From Paraburkholderia caledonica NBRC 102488 (GTDB lineage: Bacteria > Pseudomonadota > Gammaproteobacteria > Burkholderiales > Burkholderiaceae), in NCBI RefSeq assembly GCF_000685095.1, contig NZ_BAYE01000001.1, positions 744,001 through 808,000 of the forward strand: DNA of 64,000 bases, written 5' to 3'. The translations under genes were made by a program, and so were the position numbers. Shown here piece after piece: positions 56,970 to 64,000 of the stretch (within the stretch, counting starts at the first letter, position 1; each line of letters opens with the position of its first letter). Under the pieces are notes generated by a model, which saw only the letters and a list, made by a program, of their open reading frames with translations, had not been told where the DNA came from and searched no databases.

Positions 56970-57370
56970 TCAAGTCGGGTGACCCATCAGGATCGCGCAT
57001 GGAGATCATGGCGCATGCCGATGCGCTTGCCCAAAACAAAGCCGTTGAGCATAACCTGTAGCATTCAACACCGGTTAGTTTCGAGCCGAAGCAGATCTGC
57101 TTCTTCGCATCGTTCGCATTGGGATGAATTGAACTCTGTAATTGTGCCGCAACGAGCAACATTGTTGCGGAACGAATGCAGATGCTGGTGCGCTCTCCAC
57201 AGACAATCGACCGATGCGAACGCCCGGGCTAGCGGGCTCCCCATCTCCAGGAGGCGTTTTTTCCGAGGGGGCCGACGCGAAACGTCATGCCTGAGGACCG
57301 GGCGGCGGGATTTGCTCGCCTTGCTCGTTCAGTGCCGGAACCTTCTAATCTACCACCACCCCGTGGAGCC
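56970..57370. other. Non-coding region between dctA and the TetR gene
   Basis: No gene was found here. An inverted repeat CCGCAAC (57147–57153) / GTTGCGG (57164–57170) could form a 7-bp stem with a 10-nt loop; the inner GCAAC-ATT-GTTGC also reads as a short palindrome. GC content is lower than in the neighbouring genes. It marks the boundary between the dehalogenase operon and the electrophile-response island. Confidence 0.4.
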
Positions 57371-57386
57371 TAGACCGACTGGTCTG
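57371..57386. promoter_or_regulatory. NemR-box-like palindrome upstream of the TetR gene
   Basis: TAGACCGACTGGTCTG has AGACC and GGTCT arms around GACT and is only one base from full symmetry. It resembles the TAGACC/GGTCTA operators of NemR-type TetR regulators. A second, compact site (CGACCGGTCTACG, 57466–57478) lies directly before the TetR start codon at 57490. Confidence 0.6.
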
Positions 57387-57489
57387 CCGCCGGCGTCTTC
57401 CCCCGATCTCCTTCGCGCCGGTATTGTGTATCATAGGCGGTCAGAAACTACTTCCCTTAGCTAAGCGACCGGTCTACGCGGAGAAAATT

Positions 57490-58098
57490 ATGCAGCCAGC
57501 AGCGCACGAACATCAGACCCGGTCAGAAATACTAGCGGCCGGTCAGCGACGTATGAGTCGCAAGGGCTTCACCGCTGTCGGACTTACCGAGATATTGAAA
57601 GAGGCGGGCGTGCCAAAAGGCTCCTTCTATCATTTCTTCGCATCAAAAGATGCATTTGGCGAAGCTTTGCTCTCAGACTATTTTGAGGCTTACCATCGCA
57701 ACATGGATGAGATGTTTTCGAAGCATGGTCTGACGGCAGCCGAAGGGCTTATGCTTTACTGGGCAGGATGGCGGGAGCACCAGTTGGCGTTCGACTATCA
57801 GGGCCGCTGTTTGGCCGTCAAACTCGGCGCTGAAGTGGCTGACTTATCTGAAGCGATGCGCCTGGTCCTCAAAGAGGGTACAGCAGGAATCATTTCGCGG
57901 TTAACCCGCGCAATCGAAGCCGGGGTCGCGGACGGCTCTGTGGCGGTCTCCCAACCAGCTCTGGACGTTGCTTCGGCGCTGTATTCCCTGTGGCTTGGTG
58001 CCAGTGTCATGGCAAAAATTGAGCGCAACGATGATCAGTTCGAGCGGGCTCTGAAGGCGACCCGGCGCATGCTTGGGATAACAGGCGCCAGACGTTAA
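57490..58098 (+). CDS. NemR-like TetR-family repressor (electrophile/oxidant sensor)
   Basis: This 202-residue TetR regulator has the HTH at about residues 30–50 (GLTEILKEAGVPKGSFYHFF) and a ligand domain closely like E. coli NemR: CLAVKLGAEVADLSEAMRLV and LYSLWLGASVMAKIERN. Cys107 and Lys177 sit where NemR has Cys106 and Lys175, which form the oxidant-sensing sulfenamide. NemR derepresses the reductase nemA in response to quinones, aldehydes and hypochlorite. The start at 57490 follows GCGGAGA; an upstream frame start at 57424 overlaps the operators. A nemA-like gene lies at 61252. Confidence 0.82.
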   Translation: MQPAAHEHQTRSEILAAGQRRMSRKGFTAVGLTEILKEAGVPKGSFYHFFASKDAFGEALLSDYFEAYHRNMDEMFSKHGLTAAEGLMLYWAGWREHQLAFDYQGRCLAVKLGAEVADLSEAMRLVLKEGTAGIISRLTRAIEAGVADGSVAVSQPALDVASALYSLWLGASVMAKIERNDDQFERALKATRRMLGITGARR

Positions 58099-58367
58099 TG
58101 GCGGCGGCCCGTTGTTGTTGTTTAAACCGCATGGCGCAGAATCTTTCGATCGTCTAGTGCACCACCGGAAAATCCGGAACCGGGGCGAGTCTCTATGGAG
58201 AACCGCAAATGTCAGTGCTGACTCTTTGCCAAGAGCCGCCGGTGTCAGTGATCCCTGGTTGGCTTCAAACCGCAAGCTCGGCGCCCGCGATCGCCGCGTC
58301 AGTGGCGCGGGCGCACACATCAGGCTCTTGAAGCTAAGGCGCCCGCGGCCAATAAGGTCTTGCGTAG
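58099..58367. other. Non-coding region between TetR and decayed LysR genes
   Basis: No supported gene is present. Small frames on both strands lack start signals and recognisable families. The stretch may be a remnant of an insertion or of a decayed gene, but I cannot assign it. Confidence 0.35.
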
Positions 58368-59328
58368 CTAAACCCACGTTGACATCCGCGAAAGCCGGGA
58401 CTTCTTTCGCTGCGGCTGCCTCTGTTCCCCCTTAACGAATTCGATGAATGCTTTAAACGGAGCGGAGTTCAATCTGCTCGAGGAATACAGTTGAGGTCCT
58501 TCGAATTGATGCCACCACTCATGCAAGACGGGATGTAGCTCGGCTTTCTAAAAAGGGGGTTAACCAGTTTTCGAAGGTGCCGATGACGCCCCGTCCTTCG
58601 CGCGCAAATCGGATTGCTGCCGAAACACCATCCACACCGACGATGCGGCGGCCAGGCGGATCGAGTCGGACCGTTTGCGGGCCACGCTCAAATAACCACT
58701 CGACAAGGGCGCCGCTCGGAAAACGCAACTGGATGCATTCGTGGTTCAGCAAGTCGCTCGGGTGTTCGGGAACACCGCGAGCGGCCAGGTAGCCGGGAGC
58801 AGCCGCCCACGCCATCCGCTGGTGAGCGGGCCCAATTGGCAAGGCCATGGTGTCTAGTGCAAGATGCTCGCCGAATCGGATGCCAGCGTCGCAACCCGCT
58901 GCCACAATATCGACAAGCTGGTCATCCACCATGATTTCAACCCGAACCTGCGGATGCGCTTCCATGAAGCAATCGATGATCGGCGGCAGGATATCAACCA
59001 TCACTGCGCCCGTCACGTTGAGTTTCAAAAGCCCACGCACCAGGTTTTGGGAACTAGCGGCATCACACAACGCGGCACGCGTTTCAGCCATCAGTGGCGC
59101 GACACGGGTAGCAAGCGTGCGTCCGGTTTCCGTTGGCATGACGCTGCGTGTCGTGCGGATCAGCAAAGGCACGCCCAACTGCGCTTCAAGGTGCGCGATC
59201 CGCTCGCTCACGGTGGAGGGGGACAGCCGCAACCGTTTGCCGGCAGCCCGAAAACCTCCAGCATCTACGACAGCGAGGAAGACCGGGAGCAGATCAAGAA
59301 TCGATTCGTCACGGTGATTGTTCGGCAT
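58368..59328 (-). pseudogene. LysR-family regulator, frameshifted near the C-terminus
   Basis: The intact part (59328 down to about 58546) reads a normal LysR protein: DLLPVFLAVVDAGGFRAAGK, SPSTVSERIAHLEAQLGVPL and the effector domain through FENWLTPFLES. The current frame then stops at 58519 after 269 residues. In a shifted frame the expected C-terminus continues: ELHPVLHEWWHQFEGPQLYS, then SSRLNSAPFKAFIEFVKG, ending at 58368. This fits a 2-nt deletion near 58543 in an ESGEL-type motif. LysR proteins need this C-terminal helix, so function is probably damaged unless the base call is wrong. It is divergent from the decayed SDR gene, its likely former target. Confidence 0.8.
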
Positions 59329-59412
59329 GGCGATCAGTCTGTCCGAGTTCTACAGGATTAAAAAGGGCCGTTCAGATTACAGTGGCCGCAGGCTCATTCT
59401 GGAGGACAGAAC

Positions 59413-60144
59413 ATGAACGCCGCTCGAACCGTCCTGATCACCGGCGCTAACAAAAGCATCGGATGAAACTGCTCGACAACTCGGTCGACTGGGATACCAG
59501 ATTTAGCTTGGTTGCCGCGACGTGGCGCGCGGAGAGGCAGCCCTGAAGTCTTTGGTAGCGGAGGGCCATGACGTCCGGCTCCTGACTATTGACGTGACCC
59601 GAGACGAAAGCGTACGTGCCGCTGCGGCGCGAGTACGGGATGAGGACGGCCGACTCGATGTGCTATTAATAACGCCGGCATTCCAAGCGACCCTCACGCG
59701 GCGCCCAGCCAGCAACCGATGGAAAACATCCGTGCTGTGTATGAGACGAACGTCTTCGGCCCGATTCGGGTGACTCAGTCGTTCGTGCCGCTGCTGAAAT
59801 CTGCTGGTCGGGGTACCGTCGTGATGGTGAGCAGCAGACTCGGATCTATGGGCTGGCTGTTCGACCCGGCAAACCAGTGCTACGGCGTGAATATTCTCGG
59901 CTACAACAGTTCCAAGTCGGCACTGAACGCTGTTGCGCTGGCCTTTGCAAAAGAGCTCGCGTCAGTCGGCATCAAGGTCGACGCGGTCGACGCGGTCGAT
60001 CCGGGCTACACCGCCACCGATTTTAACAACCACTCGGGCTATCGCACGGTGAAACAGGCGGCCGCAGGCATCGTCTGGCTCGCGACCCAAAACCCGACCG
60101 AGCCATCCGGACGCTTTTACTTCGAGCAGGATCAGATTCCTTGG
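59413..60144 (+). pseudogene. Short-chain dehydrogenase/reductase, multiply disrupted
   Basis: The start MNAARTVLITGANKSIG has the SDR cofactor motif, but frame is lost near 59464. A second frame carries ARQLGRLGYQI, a TAG at about 59504 where Trp is expected, and then CRDVARGEAALKSLVAEGHD up to about 59665. A single-base loss inside the NNAG motif moves it to a third frame, which continues MENIRAVYETNVFGPIRVTQ, VMVSSRLGSMG and the active-site YNSSKSALNAVALAFAKELA. A 9-bp duplication (VDAVDAVD) and a lost stop after QIPW (60144) add to the damage. The original was likely a classical SDR of about 240 residues. It is now non-functional. Confidence 0.85.
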
Positions 60145-60162
60145 TGCAAGATCGTTTGCGTA

Positions 60163-60180
60163 CCGCGCATGCATGCGCGG
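60163..60180. repeat. Perfect 18-bp palindrome after the decayed SDR gene
   Basis: CCGCGCATGCATGCGCGG is exactly self-complementary, centred at 60171/60172, about 20 bp after the former SDR stop. It may be an old terminator or a protein-binding site. From 60181 to 60417 I see no gene. Confidence 0.6.
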
Positions 60181-60417
60181 CATTGTATTCCTCCCCACGC
60201 CCGGCGTGCCGCATTGCACTTCCCGTCCGTCGTCGGATACGACCGAGCGATCCTGCCGCCGCCCGCCGGGGTGCGGTGCAGTAGTGAGGTCTCCGGCCCC
60301 CGCGTTAGCTTGGGTAACAACGGGGCTGACGACGAGCGCGATGCACGCCATCTGCCCTATTGCGGCACAACCCGCGGCCGGTCACCCATGCAAGAAGCCG
60401 CGCGCTAGTCGAACAGT

Positions 60418-61188
60418 TCAACGACCGCCGCTTGCCGCAGCCGCCTGCTCGATTACCTTCGCAATCTCTTCGGGATGTGAAAGAAACGCGACATGGCTCG
60501 AATTGACTTCGGTCACTTTACTGCCGGCGCGCTTTGCCATCCAGCGCTCAAGGTCTGGATTGATAGTCCGATCGGACGCCGCGACGACCGCCCAACTCGG
60601 CTTCGATTTCCACGCAGCCTGCATGACAGGCGCCGTGAACGAGCCGACGGCGGGCATCACCTGGGAAGAAGCCATAAATGCGGCCTCTGGCTCCGGGACG
60701 TCGGCTGCAAAGTCGGCATGGAACCGCGAGGGATCGATGTACAGATGACCGTCGTCCGTCTCCTTGATGCTTCTGATCGCGGCAGGCATTTTGGTGGTCA
60801 GATCCTTCAGGCTCTCACCGGCATCGGGTTCAAAGGCGGCGATGTAGACGAGGCCCGAGACGCGCGCATCGTTGCCGGCTTCGGTGATGACCGCTCCGCC
60901 ATAGCTGTGTCCGACGAGAATGCTCGGGCCGTCCTGCGCATCGACCACACGTGTGGTCGCCGCGACGTCGTCCTTGAATGAAGTTTCAGGTTCCTGGACC
61001 ACCGACACCTTGTAGCCGTCGCGGGCAAGAATCTTCGATACGGCCTGCCAGCCGGAACCGTCAGCAAAGAATCCGTGGACCAGGACAACGTTCTTGACGG
61101 GGGCAGCGGTGGCGATCTGTGCGGAAAGTGCTGCCACGCCGAACGCGATGGCAGTGGCGAAACGGCGAACTCGGGTGGTCGTTTTCAT
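60418..61188 (-). CDS. Exported alpha/beta hydrolase
   Basis: This 256-residue protein has a signal peptide (MKTTTRVRRFATAIAFGVAA, cleavage near ATA-APVKN) and an alpha/beta hydrolase domain: NVVLVHGFFADGSGWQAVSK, nucleophile elbow ILVGHSYGGAVITEAGND (Ser) and a late His in VNSSHVAFLSHPEE. It resembles the salicylate-esterase/RutD-like or 'EstC' group of small esterases. The start at 61188 follows GGAG; the frame extends to 61212 without effect. It is downstream of the OYE gene on the minus strand, 63 bp apart, so co-transcription is likely. The substrate is unknown. Confidence 0.82.
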   Translation of the reverse strand: MKTTTRVRRFATAIAFGVAALSAQIATAAPVKNVVLVHGFFADGSGWQAVSKILARDGYKVSVVQEPETSFKDDVAATTRVVDAQDGPSILVGHSYGGAVITEAGNDARVSGLVYIAAFEPDAGESLKDLTTKMPAAIRSIKETDDGHLYIDPSRFHADFAADVPEPEAAFMASSQVMPAVGSFTAPVMQAAWKSKPSWAVVAASDRTINPDLERWMAKRAGSKVTEVNSSHVAFLSHPEEIAKVIEQAAAASGGR

Positions 61189-61251
61189 GAAAGGCTCCAG
61201 TCGTTTTAGCAAGAAAGTTTGGGGTGTTGGATTAGTGGATCTCGCGATAAA

Positions 61252-62367
61252 TCACGCGTCGGCAACAGGTTCGCTGTGCATCTCGGGCCAGTCGGAATAG
61301 CCCGTCGAATCTCCGCCGTACCAGTATTCTTTTGGCGCCTCGGCGAGCGGACCACCGACTCGCAGCCGTCCAACCAGATCGGGATTGGCGATGAATGGCC
61401 GCCCGATGCTGAAGAGATCAGCGTCACCTGCAGCGAGCGTTTCCTCAGCGAGCCGCAGCGTGTACTGGTTATTGGCGATGTACGCGCCGTTGAACTGTCC
61501 GCGCAGCGCAGTGAAGCTCACGCCGCTGTCGGTGTCGCGAGCCAGTTGCGTTACGCCTTCAATGTCGTGGATGTACAGCAGCCCGAGTTGCGACAGCGCG
61601 CGTACATAAGCACCGAAGGTGGCCATTGGGTCGCTGTCGAGAGGCGTTTCGCCCGGCGCTGTCGTCGCGGGCGAGATCCGGATGCCAACGCGATCGCTTG
61701 GCCAGACTTCAAGTACCGCCTTGACCACCGCGAGGGGGAAGCGCAGCCGGTTCTCAATAGAGCCGCCGTACTCGTCATTGCGCTGGTTCGTGCTGTCGCG
61801 GACGAACTGTTCGAGCAGATAGTTATTGGCCGAGTGGATCTCGACTCCGTCGAATCCTGCACGCTTCGCATTGACGGCCGCATGGCGATAATCGTCGACG
61901 ATGGCAGCGATCTCTTCGGTCCGAAGCGCGCGAGGCGTGACGAATTCCTTCATGCCGTCGTGAACGCGGATCTGGCCTTGTGGTTTGATGGCCGAGGGCG
62001 CGACCGGCATCGCGCCATCCTGCATGTCAGGGTGCGAGATTCGCCCGGTGTGCCACAACTGCAGAAAGATCTTGCCGTCACGGCGATGAACTGCCTCGGT
62101 GACGCGCGTCCACGCCGCCACCTGGTTGTCCGTCCAGATGCCAGGGGTGCGAGGATAGCCGCGAGCCTGCGCAGAAATATTGGTCGCTTCGGTAATGATG
62201 AGGCCAGCGCCTGCACGTTGCGCGTAGTAGTCGGCTGCGTAGCCGGGCGGCACACCCGCATCGTCGGCGCGACTGCGTGTCATCGGCGCCATGACGATGC
62301 GGTTCTTCAGTCGCAGACTGCCAATCGTCACGGGTTGAAGTACGGGGCTAACAGAAGCATTTTTCAT
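61252..62367 (-). CDS. nemA: Old yellow enzyme family ene-reductase (NemA-like)
   Basis: This 371-residue FMN-dependent reductase starts MKNASVSPVLQPVTIGSLRL, has RIVMAPMTRSRADDAGVPPG, the His/Asn pair binding the substrate carbonyl in VEIHSANNYLLEQFVRDSTN, and DEYGGSIENRLRF. The length and end fit NemA/pentaerythritol-tetranitrate reductase relatives, which reduce activated C=C bonds of maleimides, quinones, enones and nitro-compounds. The likely controller is the NemR-like protein at 57490, although it is 3 kb away and on the other strand. A CGAATAATTCG palindrome lies just upstream of the start. Confidence 0.9.
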   Translation of the reverse strand: MKNASVSPVLQPVTIGSLRLKNRIVMAPMTRSRADDAGVPPGYAADYYAQRAGAGLIITEATNISAQARGYPRTPGIWTDNQVAAWTRVTEAVHRRDGKIFLQLWHTGRISHPDMQDGAMPVAPSAIKPQGQIRVHDGMKEFVTPRALRTEEIAAIVDDYRHAAVNAKRAGFDGVEIHSANNYLLEQFVRDSTNQRNDEYGGSIENRLRFPLAVVKAVLEVWPSDRVGIRISPATTAPGETPLDSDPMATFGAYVRALSQLGLLYIHDIEGVTQLARDTDSGVSFTALRGQFNGAYIANNQYTLRLAEETLAAGDADLFSIGRPFIANPDLVGRLRVGGPLAEAPKEYWYGGDSTGYSDWPEMHSEPVADA

Positions 62368-62390
62368 GATTTGTTATCCTAACTATGTAA

Positions 62391-62401
62391 CGAATAATTC
62401 G
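62391..62401. promoter_or_regulatory. Small palindrome upstream of the OYE gene
   Basis: CGAATAATTCG is an 11-bp palindrome 24 bp before the nemA start on the minus strand, in an AT-rich stretch that probably holds the promoter. It does not resemble the NemR-type sites at 57371 and 57466, so another regulator may act here. Confidence 0.35.
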
Positions 62402-62427
62402 ATGTTTTGTATCGCCATCGCGTCGAA

Positions 62428-63831
62428 TCAGTCGACCGTTTTGGCCCAGACCGCCTGAGCGTTGGTGAACTCGCGCAAACCGAAGTGCGACAGTTCCCGA
62501 CCAAATCCGCTCTTCTTGACTCCGCCGACAGGAATGCGCGGGTTGGAAGCCGAGAAGCCGTTAATGAAGACGCCGCCCGTTTCGAGCCGACGGGCGATGC
62601 GCTGCGCGCGCGCTACGTCGCTGGTCCACAGACTGCCACCCAGACCGTAGTCGCTCGTGTTGGCGAGCTCGATAGCATGCTCGGCGCTCTCGGCCACGGT
62701 GATCGCGGCGACCGGACCAAATGTCTCTTCATCGAAAGCGGCCATCCCTGGCGCTACATTCGCGAGCACAGTCGGTTCATAGTAGTTGCCTACGCCCGCG
62801 ACCCTGTTGCCACCGAGCAGCAACGTTGCACCCGCTTCAATGGTGCGTTCCACCTGAGCATGCAATTCGTCGCGCAGGTCGGCGCGCGCCATGGGCCCGA
62901 TGGTGCTGGCCGGGTCCAGAGGATCGCCCGCCACAACCTTGCGCGCCGCCTCGACGAACTTGCGTGTGAACTCTTCCGCGACAGGCTGCTCGACGATGAA
63001 CCGCTTTGCTGCGAGACATACCTGCCCCGCGTTCTGGAAGCGCGCCTCGATCGCCGCTTTGACCGCGAGGTCGATGTTCGCGTCGGCCAGCACGATGAAG
63101 GCGTCGGCGCCACCGAGTTCCAGCAGCGTCTTCTTGAGCGCCTTGCCTGCCGTCGATGCCACGGCCGAGCCCGCCCGCATGCTGCCCGTCAGGGTGACGG
63201 CGGCCACGCGCGGATCTTCGATCACATGCGCAACCGTTTCGTTATCGGCATTGAGATTCGTGAACAGTCCGACCGGAAAGCCGGCGGCTTCGTAGGCGTC
63301 TTGCAACGCATACGCCGAGCCCATCACATTGGCCGCATGTTTCAGGATGAAACCGTTGCCCGATAGCATGATCGGCCCAGATGCACGAATGACCTGCCAC
63401 AACGGAAAATTCCACGGCATGACGGCGAGAATTGAGCCGATAGGCAGATAGGAAACATAGACTTCGTCATCGCCCTTGACCGGCGCAGCCTCGTCAGCCA
63501 GGAACGCGGGGCCGTTCACCGCGATCCAGTCGATCGCTGCGGCGCATTTCTCGACCTCCGCGCGTGCGGCGCTCAACGTCTTGCCCATTTCCGCAGTAAT
63601 CAGCGATGCCAATTCTTCCGACCGCTCCCGCAGCGTGATCGCCAGACGGCGGTAGGTGGCGACGCGCTCAGTCATCGGCGTTGCACGCCAGAGGCGAAAC
63701 GCTGCGGCATTGTTCTGGAGCATGCGCTCCACGTCGTCTGCCGACTGAAAGGCATAGTGGGCGATGAACTCGCCGGTGGCGGGATTACGCGACGTTGCGC
63801 CAATCGTAAGGGGGCTGCTGAGATTCGACAT
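62428..63831 (-). CDS. NAD(P)-dependent aldehyde dehydrogenase, succinate-semialdehyde type
   Basis: This 467-residue ALDH starts MSNLSSPLTIGATSRNPATG. The cofactor segment MPWNFPLWQVIRASGPIMLS, catalytic Glu238 in LLELGGADAFIV and catalytic Cys272 in GQVCLAAKRF are present. The length and PWNFPLWQ segment match succinate-semialdehyde dehydrogenases of the GabD/Sad group, which oxidise succinate semialdehyde and other aldehydes. The ATG at 63831 follows GAGGTAA. It precedes nemA by 60 bp on the same strand, so the two may be one unit for handling aldehydes and electrophiles. Confidence 0.88.
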   Translation of the reverse strand: MSNLSSPLTIGATSRNPATGEFIAHYAFQSADDVERMLQNNAAAFRLWRATPMTERVATYRRLAITLRERSEELASLITAEMGKTLSAARAEVEKCAAAIDWIAVNGPAFLADEAAPVKGDDEVYVSYLPIGSILAVMPWNFPLWQVIRASGPIMLSGNGFILKHAANVMGSAYALQDAYEAAGFPVGLFTNLNADNETVAHVIEDPRVAAVTLTGSMRAGSAVASTAGKALKKTLLELGGADAFIVLADANIDLAVKAAIEARFQNAGQVCLAAKRFIVEQPVAEEFTRKFVEAARKVVAGDPLDPASTIGPMARADLRDELHAQVERTIEAGATLLLGGNRVAGVGNYYEPTVLANVAPGMAAFDEETFGPVAAITVAESAEHAIELANTSDYGLGGSLWTSDVARAQRIARRLETGGVFINGFSASNPRIPVGGVKKSGFGRELSHFGLREFTNAQAVWAKTVD

Positions 63832-64000
63832 GGTTACCTCGGTGACGTTAAGGACAGTGGGTAAGTTGCTGCATTGACGTCACTTTAAGCGTGCTGATCC
63901 GGGTCAAGAAGGCGTCTTGTCATCCTATGAGTGGGAGTCACTGGTAGGGCCCTGGAAGCCCAGCTTGATGCGTTGTCTCATGCACCGCGCAAGCTATGAC
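63832..64000. other. Region upstream of the aldehyde dehydrogenase, right edge
   Basis: No gene is visible in the last 169 bp. An 8-bp palindrome TGACGTCA lies at 63875–63882, within likely promoter distance of the dehydrogenase start. A gene may begin beyond the edge. Confidence 0.35.

Noticed and set aside
58112..58435. A 107-codon plus-strand frame downstream of the TetR gene
   Set aside because: It has no ribosome binding site, no recognised family and overlaps the decayed LysR C-terminus on the other strand.

Overview
The window is high-GC DNA with the gene content and order of a Burkholderiaceae beta-proteobacterium, most likely Paraburkholderia or Burkholderia. Supporting evidence: a cysI/cysB pair, a pcm–rhodanese–tolC run, a Kdo hydroxylase beside waaA/waaC, an urtABCDE–ureDABCEFG block and DUF2844/DUF3443 lipoprotein genes. 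No rRNA, tRNA, CRISPR array or complete insertion sequence was seen. Species-level identity is inference.

Layout. 1–2.8 kb: 5' part of cysI (minus), divergent cysB and an orphan periplasmic binding protein. 3.0–7.5 kb: RND efflux adaptor and pump, then a small unknown gene. 7.8–14.8 kb: a minus-strand sugar operon (LacI regulator, ABC ATPase, permease, binding protein, sugar isomerase/epimerase-like protein, Gfo/Idh/MocA oxidoreductase) headed by a perfect 22-bp palindromic operator. 15.1–17.7 kb: pcm, rhodanese and TolC-like channel. 18.0–19.9 kb: a PAP2 phosphatase lipoprotein with autotransporter-type repeats. 20.0–20.8 kb: an alpha/beta hydrolase. 21.1–25.2 kb: two tandem DUF2844–DUF3443 pairs. 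25.3–26.7 kb: an omega-aminotransferase. 27.0–39.7 kb: a 13-gene urea uptake and urease block behind a sigma-54-type promoter, with an unexpected amino-acid-type binding protein between ureD and ureA. 39.8–49.4 kb: LPS core and surface-glycan genes (waaA, kdoO, waaC, phosphohexomutase, flippase, two glycosyltransferases, galE). 49.7–50.9 kb: a RES/Xre toxin–antitoxin pair. 51.6–57.0 kb: a LysR regulator divergent from a fluoroacetate-dehalogenase-like hydrolase, an aconitase-superfamily isomerase pair and a DctA symporter. 57.4–63.8 kb: a NemR-like TetR regulator, a frameshifted LysR gene, a decayed SDR gene, a secreted hydrolase, an old-yellow-enzyme reductase and an aldehyde dehydrogenase.

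Most interesting points. (1) The two DUF3443 lipoproteins carry paired D-T-G-S and D-S-G-T/S motifs, a flap-like segment and a pepsin-like C-terminus, so I read them as pepsin-fold aspartic proteases, each with its own small exported DUF2844 partner. (2) The hydrolase at 52.6 kb has the catalytic and halide-pocket residue pattern of fluoroacetate dehalogenases and sits in an operon with an aconitase-family enzyme and a dicarboxylate importer. (3) The TetR at 57.5 kb keeps the Cys/Lys pair of NemR and has TAGACC-type palindromes upstream, in an island where two neighbouring genes are decaying.

All functional calls come from reading the translated sequence. No searches were run, so homology statements are recognition and not computed scores.
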